From contig CAKSKU010000004.1 of NCBI GenBank assembly GCA_934465295.1, forward strand, positions 62,001-126,000: a DNA stretch of 64,000 bases, read 5' to 3'. Source of the stretch: an uncultured Oscillospiraceae bacterium (GTDB lineage: Bacteria > Bacillota > Clostridia > Oscillospirales > Ruminococcaceae). A program made the position numbers and the translations under genes. The first letter of the stretch is position 1, and each line of letters starts with the position of its first letter. Positions 1-8,569 of this stretch are shown in pieces. The notes beneath the pieces are model-generated. The model was not told the origin of the DNA. It ran no database searches and worked only from the letters and a program-made list of their open reading frames with translations.

Positions 1-598
1 AGCAAGGAACTTCCATTCGTGTAACGACAACGCTCTTTATGTCATTTCCCGCAAAGATCGCTGTCAGCTTTTCGGCATAATCGCCCTCGTCAAGCTTCGG
101 ACAGCCGATAAGGGTTATCCTGCCCTTGATAAAGTCATTGTGGAAGCTGCCGTAAGCATAAGCCGTGCAGTCTGCGGCAACGAGAACGTCTGCGCCGTCG
201 AAATACGGAGCGTAAACGGGAACAAGCTTTATCTGAACGGGCCACTGTGAAAGCTGACCCGGGATAGCTGCTGTCGTAGCAGCCGATGCTTCGTGCCTGA
301 TAGCTCTTGACTGCGAGCCGGGGCAGCCGCACGGAAGAACGCCGCTCTTTTTTGCTTCCTTGGCTTTCTTCGCCGCAAGCACAGCCGCTTCGTCATAAGC
401 AGGCGCTTCACGTTCCTCGAACGAGATAGCATTCACCGGACAGGCAGGAAGGCAGTCGCCAAGCCCGTCGCAGTAATTTTCACGCATAAGCTTTGCCTTG
501 CCGTCAACAATGTCGATAGCGCCCTCGTGACAGGCTTCGGCGCAAAGTCCGCAGCCGTTGCATTTTTCTTCATCTATTTTTATTATCTTTCTTATCAT
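1..598 (-). CDS. 4Fe-4S ferredoxin-type protein, cut by the left edge
   Basis: Partial: 199 codons are visible and the C-terminus is off the window. The N-terminal 65 residues hold two cluster-binding motifs, CNGCGLCAEACHEGA and CDGLGDCLPACPVNA, the pattern of a bacterial 2[4Fe-4S] ferredoxin domain. A further Cys pair (LPCGCPG) and a domain of unknown fold follow. The ATG at 598 is preceded by AAGGAG nine bases upstream. The gene is divergent from a Crp/Fnr regulator, a pairing often seen around redox or nitrosative-stress 4Fe-4S proteins in clostridia, so an electron-transfer role under control of that regulator is likely but inferred. The substrate cannot be named. Confidence 0.85.
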   Translation of the reverse strand, partial: MIRKIIKIDEEKCNGCGLCAEACHEGAIDIVDGKAKLMRENYCDGLGDCLPACPVNAISFEEREAPAYDEAAVLAAKKAKEAKKSGVLPCGCPGSQSRAIRHEASAATTAAIPGQLSQWPVQIKLVPVYAPYFDGADVLVAADCTAYAYGSFHNDFIKGRITLIGCPKLDEGDYAEKLTAIFAGNDIKSVVVTRMEVPC

Positions 599-636
599 TT
601 TCGTTTTCTCCTTGCTTTTTTGAAAGTTCGGTGTTC

Positions 637-665
637 TTGACTTTCTGATAAGATTATAATATAAT
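637..665 (+). promoter_or_regulatory. Sigma-A promoter of the Crp/Fnr gene
   Basis: TTGACT (637-642), 17-base spacer and TATAAT (660-665) lie about 44 bases ahead of the ATG at 709. The GTTGT/ACAAC palindrome lies just downstream of the expected start, so binding there would fit autorepression. Confidence 0.65.
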
Positions 666-694
666 ATTTGCAGCAAGTCTGTTGTTTTTACAAC
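653..694 (-). promoter_or_regulatory. Candidate Crp/Fnr box and promoter for the 4Fe-4S gene
   Basis: A perfect palindrome GTTGT-TTTT-ACAAC lies at 681-694. On the minus strand a TATAAT (653-658) without a good -35 would start transcription near 646. That puts the palindrome centre about 41.5 bases upstream, the class II activator position of Crp/Fnr proteins. Relative to the plus promoter the same box falls inside the leader of the regulator gene. Confidence 0.5.
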
Positions 695-708
695 GTTAAG
701 GAGCTTTT

Positions 709-1368
709 ATGAAAAAATATATTTCCATTTTAAAAGATACACAGCTTTTTTCGGGCGGTTCGGAAAAGGATATCGAAGCTATGCTCGGCTGTTTGCAGGC
801 AAGACTTTGCACATACAAAAAGGGCGAGTATGTCCTGCGTGAAGGCGAGCGTGTCGAGTGGCTGATGATGCTCGCCGAGGGTGAGCTGCACATTCAGCGT
901 GACGATTACTGGGGCAACCGCAGCATTGTAAGTATGGTCGGCGTCGGCGAGATGTTCGGCGAAGCCTATGCCGCCCCCGAGAGCGGCCCTCTGCTCAATG
1001 ATGTGCTCGCAGTCGAGGACAGCGCAGTGATATTCCTTGACATAGAAAGGCTGCTGACGGTCTGCCCGAACGGATGCAGATTTCACAAAACAGCGGTGAA
1101 AAATCTGTTTTTTGCGATATCGGAAAAGAACCGCCGGCTCGTCCGAAAGCTTGGTTTTATGTCAAGGCGTACCACACGGGAAAAGCTCATAGCCTACCTC
1201 TCTGAAGAAGCCAAGCGGCAGAACAGCGGAAGCTTTTCCATACCGTTCAACCGCCAGCAGCTTGCGGATTTCCTGTCCGTAGACCGAAGCGCAATGTCGA
1301 ACGAGCTGTGCAAGCTGCGTGACGAGGGGCTTATAGAGTTTGAAAAAAATCGGTTCAGGCTGCTGTAA
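709..1368 (+). CDS. Crp/Fnr-family transcriptional regulator
   Basis: A 219-residue protein of typical Crp/Fnr length. Residues about 10-125 form the cyclic-nucleotide-binding-like beta roll (KGEYVLREGE, GEMFGEAYAAPESG). Residues 150-219 carry the winged helix, with a recognition helix in QQLADFLSVDRSAMSNEL. No N-terminal four-Cys FNR cluster is seen, so an oxygen-sensing Fe-S cluster is not supported; the effector is unknown. The ATG follows TAAGGAGCTTTT. It is divergent from the 4Fe-4S protein and shares a palindromic candidate operator with it. Confident on family, inferential on target. Confidence 0.9.
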   Translation: MKKYISILKDTQLFSGGSEKDIEAMLGCLQARLCTYKKGEYVLREGERVEWLMMLAEGELHIQRDDYWGNRSIVSMVGVGEMFGEAYAAPESGPLLNDVLAVEDSAVIFLDIERLLTVCPNGCRFHKTAVKNLFFAISEKNRRLVRKLGFMSRRTTREKLIAYLSEEAKRQNSGSFSIPFNRQQLADFLSVDRSAMSNELCKLRDEGLIEFEKNRFRLL

Positions 1369-1380
1369 TGGGAACTTTCC

Positions 1381-2748
1381 TCACGCATTGCTCTCCTGCT
1401 CCCTTGTGAGCTTTTTCAGCCAGACATACTTTTTGTAATGCTTATATACCGCAGGGAGCTTGATTATCTCGTCTATGTTTATTACGACATAAACTACGAT
1501 AACGGGCAGCTTCAGCACGAATGCTGCGATAAGACCTATCGGAACGGTCACACACCACATCGTTATCGAGTCGCACTTAAAGCCGAATTTTGAATCTCCG
1601 CCTGCTGCGAATATACCCGAAATAACGGTCATATTCATCGCTTTTCCTATGACATAATACGAGCAGACAACGAGCATTACCCTCAGATATTCTCTTGCCT
1701 CATCGGTAAGGCTGCCGAAAAGGTGTACGAACGGGATAACGCAGAGGATAACCGCACCCGAAGCTATGCCGCTGATAAGCGATATCCTGCAAAGCTTTGA
1801 GCCGTACTCCTTAGCCCTGTCGAGATTGCCCTGACCAAGCTCCGCACCGACGATAACACCGCTCGCCGACGCAACGCCCGTGCAGGCGCAGATAACAAGG
1901 TTCTTGACGATATTTGCAATGGAATTTGCAGCCGCCGCATCGCTGCCCATGTGACCGAGGATAACGGTATACATTGTGAAGCCGAGTCCCCACGCAAGCT
2001 GGTTTCCGAGTATCGGGAGGGTATATTTATAATAGTCGTGACGAAGCGTTTCATCGCTGTGGAAAATATATTTGAAGCGAATTTTTATCGCACAGCTTCG
2101 GAACATTACTGTCAATGTCCACACAAGCTCTACTACCTTTGAAATGACCGTTGCGACAGCCGCACCTGCGATGCCCATTTTCGGAAATCCGCAAAGTCCG
2201 AATATGAGAAGCGCATTAAAGATGATATTTGCGATGACCGATGCGGAGCTGATTATCGAGCTTTTTGCGGCGAATCCGCAGTTCTTCATAACACTCAGAT
2301 ATATCTGCGAAATGCTCGTCAGCAGGAACGAGAGCGCAACATACCGCAGGTACTCCGCACCGTAGGCAATGAGCGTTTCGTCCGAGGCGAAGCAGTGCAT
2401 AAACACTCTCGGAAAAAACAGCGATATAAATGTGAACGGCAGCGAAACTATCACCGAAAGCTTCATTCCGATGCCGAGAATTTTTTCTACCGAAACTCTG
2501 TCGTCAATGCCCCAATACTGCGCCGCAAAGATAGAAACGCCTGCGCCGATAGCATAGACGAAGAGGTTGAAAACGAACGTTACCTGACCTGCGAGCGACA
2601 CTGCGGAAAGGGAGTCCTGATTGAGAACGCCGAGCATTACAGCGTCCGTGATGCTCACAAGCGCAAGCATTATCTGCTGGAGGGTTATCGGAATAACGAG
2701 CCTTATAAGCTTATTGGTAAACTCACTTTTTGTTCTTGCCATATTCAT
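1381..2748 (-). CDS. MATE-family multidrug/cation efflux transporter
   Basis: A 455-residue polytopic membrane protein with about 12 hydrophobic segments in two related halves. MATE signatures include LVIPITLQQIMLALVSITD at the N-terminus and the conserved GAELGQGN loop near residue 290. MATE proteins export cationic drugs or metabolites using Na+ or H+ gradients; the substrate is not predictable. Its start lies inside the end of the acetyltransferase gene: the bases around 2725-2748 encode both EYGKNKK of the acetyltransferase and MARTKS of this protein. ATG 2748 and ATG 2742 are both possible starts. Translational coupling with the upstream gene is likely. Confidence 0.92.
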   Translation of the reverse strand: MNMARTKSEFTNKLIRLVIPITLQQIMLALVSITDAVMLGVLNQDSLSAVSLAGQVTFVFNLFVYAIGAGVSIFAAQYWGIDDRVSVEKILGIGMKLSVIVSLPFTFISLFFPRVFMHCFASDETLIAYGAEYLRYVALSFLLTSISQIYLSVMKNCGFAAKSSIISSASVIANIIFNALLIFGLCGFPKMGIAGAAVATVISKVVELVWTLTVMFRSCAIKIRFKYIFHSDETLRHDYYKYTLPILGNQLAWGLGFTMYTVILGHMGSDAAAANSIANIVKNLVICACTGVASASGVIVGAELGQGNLDRAKEYGSKLCRISLISGIASGAVILCVIPFVHLFGSLTDEAREYLRVMLVVCSYYVIGKAMNMTVISGIFAAGGDSKFGFKCDSITMWCVTVPIGLIAAFVLKLPVIVVYVVINIDEIIKLPAVYKHYKKYVWLKKLTREQESNA

Positions 2749-3361
2749 TCACTGCCTTCATTGCTTCATCATCGAATTTTCTGTTCTTGAAATAATACTG
2801 CTTGTCATCATCGGTTATCGGGCGGATAACACGGCAGGGATTTCCTGCGGCAATAACGTTGTCGGGGATATCCTTTGTGACAACACTGCCTGCGCCGATA
2901 ACAACGCCGTTTCCGACCTTTACGCCGGGGCAGATAACAGTATTTCCGCCTATCCAGCAGTTATCGCCGATAGTAACGGCGATGCCGTATTCATACATCG
3001 TGTTCCGTGCTTCGTAGTGAACGGGGTGACCTGCTGTGTATATCGCAACATTCGGAGCGATGAAAACATTGTCGCCGATAGTTACTTTTGCGACATCGAG
3101 GATAACGAGGTTGTAATTTGCGAAGAAATTGTCCCCTACTTCGATATTTTTGCCGTAGTCGCACTGAAAAGGCGGAAGAATAGCCGTATTTTTTCCGTGC
3201 GAACCCAGAATCGAATCGATGAGCCGTGCCATATTCTCCGTTTCCCACGGTTTTGCGTGATTAAATTCGTAAAGACGCTTTTTATTTTCCATTCCCTGCG
3301 CCTGACAGGCTTCATCTGCGATATATGCCATTTCGTTTTGTCTTCTTGTGATATTATCCAT
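2723..3361 (-). CDS. Sugar O-acetyltransferase, LacA/Maa (hexapeptide) family
   Basis: A 212-residue left-handed beta-helix acetyltransferase. The N-terminal maltose-acetyltransferase segment is followed by hexapeptide turns (NVFIAPNVAIYTAGHPVH, with the catalytic His, then NCWIGGNTVICPGVKVGNG and GAGSVVTKDIP). It uses acetyl-CoA to acetylate sugar hydroxyls. The ribosome site is odd: AAGGAG ends about 33 bases from the ATG, and an 8-bp perfect hairpin lies between them. The gene overlaps the downstream MATE gene by 26 bases, so the two are probably co-transcribed. Confidence 0.9.
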   Translation of the reverse strand: MDNITRRQNEMAYIADEACQAQGMENKKRLYEFNHAKPWETENMARLIDSILGSHGKNTAILPPFQCDYGKNIEVGDNFFANYNLVILDVAKVTIGDNVFIAPNVAIYTAGHPVHYEARNTMYEYGIAVTIGDNCWIGGNTVICPGVKVGNGVVIGAGSVVTKDIPDNVIAAGNPCRVIRPITDDDKQYYFKNRKFDDEAMKAVNEYGKNKK

Positions 3362-3372
3362 AGTAAAACACG

Positions 3373-3400
3373 GTTTTCCGCAGCGGAAAACGTTCTCCTT
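3373..3400 (-). promoter_or_regulatory. Distant Shine-Dalgarno with hairpin spacer
   Basis: On the mRNA, AAGGAG (near 3394-3400) is followed by GTTTTCCG-CTG-CGGAAAAC (3391-3373) and then 11 bases to the AUG at 3361. Unfolded, the spacing is too long for initiation. If the hairpin folds, it shrinks to about 14 bases. Confidence 0.5.
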
Positions 3401-3659
3401 TTCATCAATTTTTTCTCAAAAAATGCAGTCTTAATTATAATCGAAATGAAATCGATTTTCAATTGATATATTGCATAAAACTAAGCCTTTTTGCGGTGCG
3501 AAAATTAAGCTTTGGGATAAAAAACACTTTCATTATTTCCAATATTTTAACGTTATTTTTCCTCCCGAAAAACTTTCTGAAACTATATCGTTTAAGCTGT
3601 TATTTTCGTTCTTTTGTACAGATTTTCGTAATATTATGGCAAAGAGATTTGTGTTTTTG
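3401..3659. other. AT-rich gene-free stretch
   Basis: Between the divergent acetyltransferase and synthetase genes the DNA is AT-rich with short frames only. No RNA gene or repeat is recognised. The plus-strand promoter follows immediately. Confidence 0.4.
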
Positions 3660-3688
3660 TTGACATAAGACTGAAATTATGATACAAT
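3660..3688 (+). promoter_or_regulatory. Sigma-A promoter of the alarmone synthetase
   Basis: TTGACA (3660-3665), 17 bases, TACAAT (3683-3688). The ATG is at 3761, after GGGAGATAACC. Confidence 0.7.
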
Positions 3689-3760
3689 AATAAATTAGAA
3701 GAAACTATCGGAAAAACTTGCTTTTTCCTTGACAATATATTGTTCGGGAGATAACCTTTT

Positions 3761-4444
3761 ATGGAAATACAGAATGATGTAAATAAGCTCGGCGACCTCA
3801 TAAACTCCGATAACGCACCGATACTTATGGAAATGGCAGAGCCTTATTTCAAGCTCATGAATCAGTACCGCTGTGCAATGCTTGAAATAAAAACCAAGCT
3901 TGAAGTCCTCAATATCGATCTTTCGATAGACGGTGAGCGGAATCCGTTCGAGTCGATACAGTGCCGCATAAAGCGTCCCGACAGCATTGTTGAAAAGCTC
4001 AAGCGCATGGGTCACGCCGTTACAATTGAAAACATCGAAAAATATGTTCATGACGTTGCGGGCATCCGTGTTATCTGCTCATTCCCCGATGATATCTATA
4101 TGCTTGCGGACAAGCTTGGCAGTCAGGACGATGTTATCGTTGTTGAACGCAAGGACTACATAGCAAACCCCAAGCCGAGCGGCTACCGCAGCCTGCACCT
4201 TATACTTGATATACCGATATTCCTTTTCAACGAAACAAAGCACATGCTTGTCGAAGTTCAGTTCCGCACTATCGCAATGGACTTCTGGGCAAGCCTTGAA
4301 CACAAGGTAAAATACAAAAAGCATCTCGGTGCGAACGCCGAAGAGATCTCAAAGGAGCTTCGGGAATGTGCAGAGGATATCGCCCGTCTCGACGCCCGTA
4401 TGCAGAATATCAGAAACAACGCTTTTTCTGCCGATGAAACGTAA
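3761..4444 (+). CDS. Small (p)ppGpp synthetase (RelA/SpoT domain, SAS type)
   Basis: A 227-residue protein made of the RelA/SpoT synthetase domain alone, with short helical ends. Recognisable parts are VHDVAGIRVICSFPDDIY, the G-loop region NPKPSGYRSLHL (about residues 135-147) and VEVQFRTIAMDFWASLEHK. No HD hydrolase, TGS or ACT domain is present, so this is a stand-alone synthetase of the RelQ/YjbM or RelP/YwaC kind that transfers pyrophosphate from ATP to GDP or GTP in stress. It has its own promoter and terminator, so it is a single-gene unit. Confidence 0.92.
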   Translation: MEIQNDVNKLGDLINSDNAPILMEMAEPYFKLMNQYRCAMLEIKTKLEVLNIDLSIDGERNPFESIQCRIKRPDSIVEKLKRMGHAVTIENIEKYVHDVAGIRVICSFPDDIYMLADKLGSQDDVIVVERKDYIANPKPSGYRSLHLILDIPIFLFNETKHMLVEVQFRTIAMDFWASLEHKVKYKKHLGANAEEISKELRECAEDIARLDARMQNIRNNAFSADET

Positions 4445-4488
4445 ATATACAAAACGGCGGCACTCATTGCATTAACCAAATAACAAAC

Positions 4489-4530
4489 GGCGGTCAAGCC
4501 TTGATGGTCTGACCGCCGCTTTTTTATTTT
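4489..4530 (+). terminator. Intrinsic terminator after the synthetase
   Basis: Arms GGCGGTCA (4489-4496) and TGACCGCC (4510-4517), followed by a T-rich run 4520-4530. It abuts the convergent kinase stop codon. Confidence 0.85.
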
Positions 4531-5585
4531 GCTGCGTATTTCGGCAGGATAACGATAAATTCCGAGCCTTTGTTCGGTTCGCTCACTACGTTTATGCTGC
4601 CCGAATGAAGTTCGATTATGTGACGTGTTATCGCAAGCCCAAGTCCGTTCCCCCGTGAGGCGTGGGAGGCGTCCGCCTGATAGAATTTCTCGAAAATACG
4701 CTTCTGATCCTCTTCGGAAATACCGATGCCGTTATCCTTGACCGAGACCGTTATACTGTCGGGCGTTTCTCTCAGGATTATGCGGACGATGCCGCCGTTA
4801 TCGGTGAATTTGAGCGCATTTCCGACGATATTCTGCCATGCCTGAAACAGCATATCCTCGCTGCCGTAAAACGGAACGTGCTTCCCCTCGTCGTCGATAT
4901 CGATATCGATATTTTTTTCCGTCCAGACCTCCTCAAACATTATAACGACCTGACGGAGCTGTTCATCGAGGGAGAATTTCTTTTTCTGCACCGCAACGGA
5001 GCTGTTTTCAAGCCTTGAAAGCACAAGGATATTCCCCGTGAGTGCCGAGAGCCGCTTGGTATTCCGGATTATTTTTTCGGCATATTCGGTCCGCTTCTCA
5101 AATGTGAGCTGCGGATCTTGGAGGAGCATTGCATAGCCCTCGATAGTGGAGAGCGGCGTTTTCATTTCGTGCGAAAAATTCCGTGTAAAGTCGGTATGTA
5201 TGATCTTATTGCTGCCGAGCTGCTTTGCCATAATGTTGAAGTTCTGTATCATTTCACGGACTTCACGGAACATACCCGTTTCGTTCATACGGACGGAAAA
5301 ATCGCCGTCTGCGACACGCTTCATCGACTCGTTGAGCTTTATCATCGGGACGAATATCTTATCACTGATTATCTTTGTTGCGATGCCTGCAAAGAAAATG
5401 CAGATTATTATAATATAGACCGCAATAAAATTCGGAACGCTTCCGTCCTCAAAGACATCCAGTGCGTTCATAACGATCATGATTATCCCTGCAAGGAGTA
5501 TGCTCGCCGCCATTATAAGTCCGACAACGACGGTGAAGAGTATCGTAAGCCGCAGAGGAACTTTTTCTTTTTTCTTCTTTTTCAT
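4524..5585 (-). CDS. Two-component sensor histidine kinase
   Basis: A 353-residue membrane kinase. Two N-terminal membrane segments (about 12-35 and 48-68) flank a very short external loop. A HAMP segment follows (about 70-125), then HisKA with the phospho-accepting His in NFSHEMKTPLSTIEGYA (about 140) and the HATPase domain with N, G1 and G2 boxes (WQNIVGNALKFTDNG, VKDNGIGIS, GNGLGLAITRHI). The minimal external region suggests sensing within the membrane or through a partner. The first ATG overlaps the response-regulator stop (ATGA), indicating translational coupling. The target is unknown. Confidence 0.93.
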   Translation of the reverse strand: MKKKKKEKVPLRLTILFTVVVGLIMAASILLAGIIMIVMNALDVFEDGSVPNFIAVYIIIICIFFAGIATKIISDKIFVPMIKLNESMKRVADGDFSVRMNETGMFREVREMIQNFNIMAKQLGSNKIIHTDFTRNFSHEMKTPLSTIEGYAMLLQDPQLTFEKRTEYAEKIIRNTKRLSALTGNILVLSRLENSSVAVQKKKFSLDEQLRQVVIMFEEVWTEKNIDIDIDDEGKHVPFYGSEDMLFQAWQNIVGNALKFTDNGGIVRIILRETPDSITVSVKDNGIGISEEDQKRIFEKFYQADASHASRGNGLGLAITRHIIELHSGSINVVSEPNKGSEFIVILPKYAAK

Positions 5586-6253
5586 TTCGTTTTTACCTTA
5601 TATCCGAGATTGCGGACGGTGACTATCTCAATATCGGGATTGTCCTTGAGGTGTTCTCTCAGACGCCCGATGTGTACTTCAAGCGTATGCGGAGTTGACT
5701 CCGAATCAAGTCCCCATATCTCGTCCATTATCTGCACTCTTGTAAATGTTCTGTTCGGAGCGGAAGCAAGCTTGTACAAAAGGTTGAATTCCTTTGGCGG
5801 AAGAACAGTGCTTTCGCCGTTGCAGCTTATCGTGTAGGAATCACATTCGAGCGTTGTTGAGCCGATGGTGAGCTTTCGCTCGTGTATGCTTTTTGAGCGG
5901 CGCAGGAGAGCCTGAACACGCCATATAAGCTCGTTCACATCGACAGGCTTTACCATATAATCGTCCGTGCCGGAGCTGAAACCCTCACGCTTGTAGAAAA
6001 TTCCGTCCTTTGCCGTTACCATAAGTATCGGCGTGTCAATGCCTGCTTCTCGGAGCTGTTTTGTGAGTTCGTAACCATCCATTTTCGGCATCATAATATC
6101 GGAAATGATGAGGTCGATGTACTCCTTGTCGATGATATCAAGAGCCTCTTCGCCGTTTGAAGCTTCAAATGTGTCATAAGAATTATTTTTCAGTACCGTG
6201 CAGAAAAGCTTCCGAAGCTCTGTATCATCTTCCGCAACAAGAATTTTAAACAT
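5582..6253 (-). CDS. OmpR/PhoB-family response regulator
   Basis: A 223-residue regulator. The receiver domain starts at MFKILVAEDD, with the phospho-acceptor Asp in LIISDIMMPKMDGYE (about residue 52) and the conserved Lys in YMVKPVD. The C-terminal winged helix contains LEVHIGRLREHL and a closing VRNLGYKV. I chose ATG 6253 because AAAGGAG precedes it at normal spacing; an in-frame upstream ATG at 6295 lies inside the preceding terminator. The partner kinase overlaps by 4 bases. Confidence 0.94.
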   Translation of the reverse strand: MFKILVAEDDTELRKLFCTVLKNNSYDTFEASNGEEALDIIDKEYIDLIISDIMMPKMDGYELTKQLREAGIDTPILMVTAKDGIFYKREGFSSGTDDYMVKPVDVNELIWRVQALLRRSKSIHERKLTIGSTTLECDSYTISCNGESTVLPPKEFNLLYKLASAPNRTFTRVQIMDEIWGLDSESTPHTLEVHIGRLREHLKDNPDIEIVTVRNLGYKVKTK

Positions 6254-6277
6254 AAAGGTTATCTCCTTTGAAAAATA

Positions 6278-6310
6278 GGGCAGTAAAGTAATCAACCTTA
6301 CTGCCCTTTA
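6278..6310 (-). terminator. Terminator between the membrane-protein gene and the two-component pair
   Basis: Arms GGGCAGTAA (6278-6286) and TTACTGCCC (6298-6306). Read on the minus strand the stem is followed by TATTTTTC. It ends transcription from the gene at 6352-6969 before the response-regulator start. Confidence 0.8.
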
Positions 6311-6351
6311 TTATACTATAAAATTATAACGCTGTCAACGCCGCACAAAGG

Positions 6352-6969
6352 TCAGATAGTTGTCTTGATGAAGCGGTGATCGTCGTCCGAGAGCGAAATT
6401 CTCCAGCGTTCGTTGAGCGCATGGTTCTTATGCATACGGTAGAAGCTTACCATAAAATCGACAGCCATTACAGCCGTGAGAACAAGCGCACCAATGCTTG
6501 CAGGGAGAGGGTCGAGCCGTCCGATGAGAGTCATTATCGGGTCAAAAGCATAACGCATAAAGAGCGTGATTATTGCGGCAAAGCCGAGGCTCGTGAAAAC
6601 GCTCGTGTATTTTGTAACGTGGAGAGGAAGTCTTGTGTAGTTCCAGTATTCAAAGCCGCAGAGCTTTTCGACAGCATAGCCGAGTGCTATCTCGCCGATA
6701 CTTACTGCGAAGAATACTGCAGTGAAGTAAATAAGAACGCTGTGTTCCTTAACGGGTAGCTTACCTGCGAGTACCATTGCCTGCGGAGTTCCGAAAATTG
6801 CATAGATAGATATGACCGCCATTCCGTAGCCATAAAGAAACGGCATTGTCATATTTCGGTTGTCGATATAGCCTTTGGTGAATGCGAGCCATACATTTTC
6901 GAGTATAAAACCGAGGAATGAGATGACCGCCGCCATAATGCCGATAGAAGTCAAGCTGTAAGTGATCAT
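6352..6969 (-). CDS. Polytopic membrane protein, PF06541-like (putative ABC permease CmpB type)
   Basis: A 205-residue protein with about five hydrophobic segments and the motif FILENVWLAFTKGYIDNRNM near the N-terminus. It resembles the small clostridial membrane family annotated as putative ABC-transporter permease, but no ATPase partner is adjacent, so transport is unproven. I prefer ATG 6969 because an upstream in-frame ATG (6981) sits too close to the AAAGGA ribosome site. Its own terminator follows. Confident that it is a membrane protein, moderate on family. Confidence 0.75.
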   Translation of the reverse strand: MITYSLTSIGIMAAVISFLGFILENVWLAFTKGYIDNRNMTMPFLYGYGMAVISIYAIFGTPQAMVLAGKLPVKEHSVLIYFTAVFFAVSIGEIALGYAVEKLCGFEYWNYTRLPLHVTKYTSVFTSLGFAAIITLFMRYAFDPIMTLIGRLDPLPASIGALVLTAVMAVDFMVSFYRMHKNHALNERWRISLSDDDHRFIKTTI

Positions 6970-7140
6970 GAAAATTACCATTCCTTTCCGAAAAAGTCCG
7001 GATTCTTAACAAATCCTCACTATTTTTCTTATTGTACCCATTTTAACACCGAAATATCTCTTTTATTTCAATTTTATAGACCGTTATATCAAAAATTTGT
7101 TGAGGTTTTGTTGAGGTTTAAATTCACAAAACAGAACTTG

Positions 7141-7835
7141 TAAATTAGTGAATAAGTAACAAAAAAACAACTGGTCAAGCTGAGCACAGCTTGCGAGGGG
7201 TCAAGGGGGCGAGAAGCCCCATTGTCGCTTCCGCAGAAGCGAAACGCCCTAAACTAACAGTCAAAGCTTGTTACAATAGCGAAATTACTAACAAATCAAA
7301 AGGCGCAATTCACACCAAAAAAGAAGAACGAAATATGAGGAATCAAGTTTCGTAAAGCCATTAAAGTGAATTGCGCCATTCTGTTTTTCTCAAAAATCTA
7401 TCCTTGAAGCGAAAATCTACAAACGGAGTGAGTAGATTTATGCTTCAACGCAGTATGAACGGTTATGCTAAAAGTGACGAACATGGAATCCGCCCCTACG
7501 GCTTTTGAGGGGGCGGATTCATATTTCACCGCTGTTCAAACGTTGTCGGCAAAAAATGCTTATCGCTTCGCTCTGCGCATTTTATGCCGAGGATAGTTTC
7601 TTTGAGGAAAACAGAATGGCGCAATTCACATTTTTCGGGTTTACGAAACTTGATTTCTCATATTTCGTTTAGCCTTTTCGTGTGAATTGCGCCTTTTTAA
7701 TTTATAGATATTACGCTTTTGCTGCAAAACTTTTCGCTGTTAGTTTAGAGTATTTCGCTTCTGCGGAAGCGACCAAGGGCTTTGCCCTCTGGACACCCAC
7801 CACCCTTTAAAAAGCGTGGACGTAAACTTTATTGC
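7141..7835. repeat. Large mirrored intergenic repeat, full copy (locus A)
   Basis: About 690 bases without a gene, arranged as two facing half-units. Each half has an outer arm with a purine-rich GGGGTCAAGG-type block and a small TCGCTTCC-GC-GGAAGCGA-type hairpin, then a ~76-bp palindrome (7302-7377 and 7618-7693) with GGCGCAATTCACA arms, then an inner arm (CTATCCTTGAAGCG at 7399; CCGAGGATAG at 7588). The centre holds a GGAATCCGCCCC/GGGGCGGATTC hairpin (7485-7520). The right outer arm ends next to the stop of the ABC ATPase gene. No reading frame is supported. Confidence 0.8.
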
Positions 7836-7843
7836 TCTTGGTT

Positions 7844-8569
7844 TTACAATACTTTTGAAAGAAACTCACGCAGACGTGGGTTCTGCGGATTCTCGAAGAA
7901 CTCCTTCGGTGTGTTCTGCTCCATTATATAGCCGTCTGCCATAAACATTACTCTTGATGCGACTTCCCTTGCGAAGCCCATTTCGTGCGTTACGACTATC
8001 ATTGTCATACCGTCCTTGGCGAGCTGTTTCATAAGCTCGAGGACTTCGCCGACCATTTCGGGGTCGAGTGCGGAGGTCGGTTCATCGAAAAGCATAACAT
8101 CGGGGTTCATTGCGAGTGAACGTGCGATAGCTATTCTCTGCTTCTGACCGCCCGAGAGCATTGCGGGGAATGAATTTGCCTTATCGGGAAGTCCTACTCT
8201 TTCGAGCAGTTCTTCTGCTTTGCTGTCGGCTTCTGCCTGCGTCATAAGTCCGAGCTTAACGGGGGCAAGTGTGATATTTTTCTTTATCGTAAGGTGCGGA
8301 AAGAGGTTGAAGTGCTGGAAAACCATGCCCATTTTGCGGCGCATAAGGTTGATATCCCTATCGTTTGCGTGGGTGATATCGCTGCCCTCGAAGAGGATGG
8401 TTCCCTCGGTCGGTATTTCCATAAGATTCAGACAGCGCAGGAACGTTGATTTACCCGAGCCTGACGGTCCGATAACAACGACTTTTTCGCCCTTATAGAT
8501 ATGCTCATCGATACCTTTGAGGACTTCATTGTCGCCGAAGGTCTTTTTTAATCCTTTAACGTCTATCAC
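7844..8569 (-). CDS. Polar amino-acid ABC transporter ATP-binding protein
   Basis: A 241-residue ATPase of the GlnQ/ArtP type. Walker A is GPSGSGKST (about 34-42), followed by the Q-loop VFQHFNLFPHLT, signature LSGGQKQR (about 137), Walker B VMLFDEPTSALDPE and the H-loop VVTHEMGF. It powers import of a polar or basic amino acid with the permease and binding protein encoded just upstream. Its first codons overlap the permease gene by 14 bases, so translation is probably coupled. The large mirrored repeat begins right after its stop codon. Confidence 0.95.
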   Translation of the reverse strand: MIDVKGLKKTFGDNEVLKGIDEHIYKGEKVVVIGPSGSGKSTFLRCLNLMEIPTEGTILFEGSDITHANDRDINLMRRKMGMVFQHFNLFPHLTIKKNITLAPVKLGLMTQAEADSKAEELLERVGLPDKANSFPAMLSGGQKQRIAIARSLAMNPDVMLFDEPTSALDPEMVGEVLELMKQLAKDGMTMIVVTHEMGFAREVASRVMFMADGYIMEQNTPKEFFENPQNPRLREFLSKVL

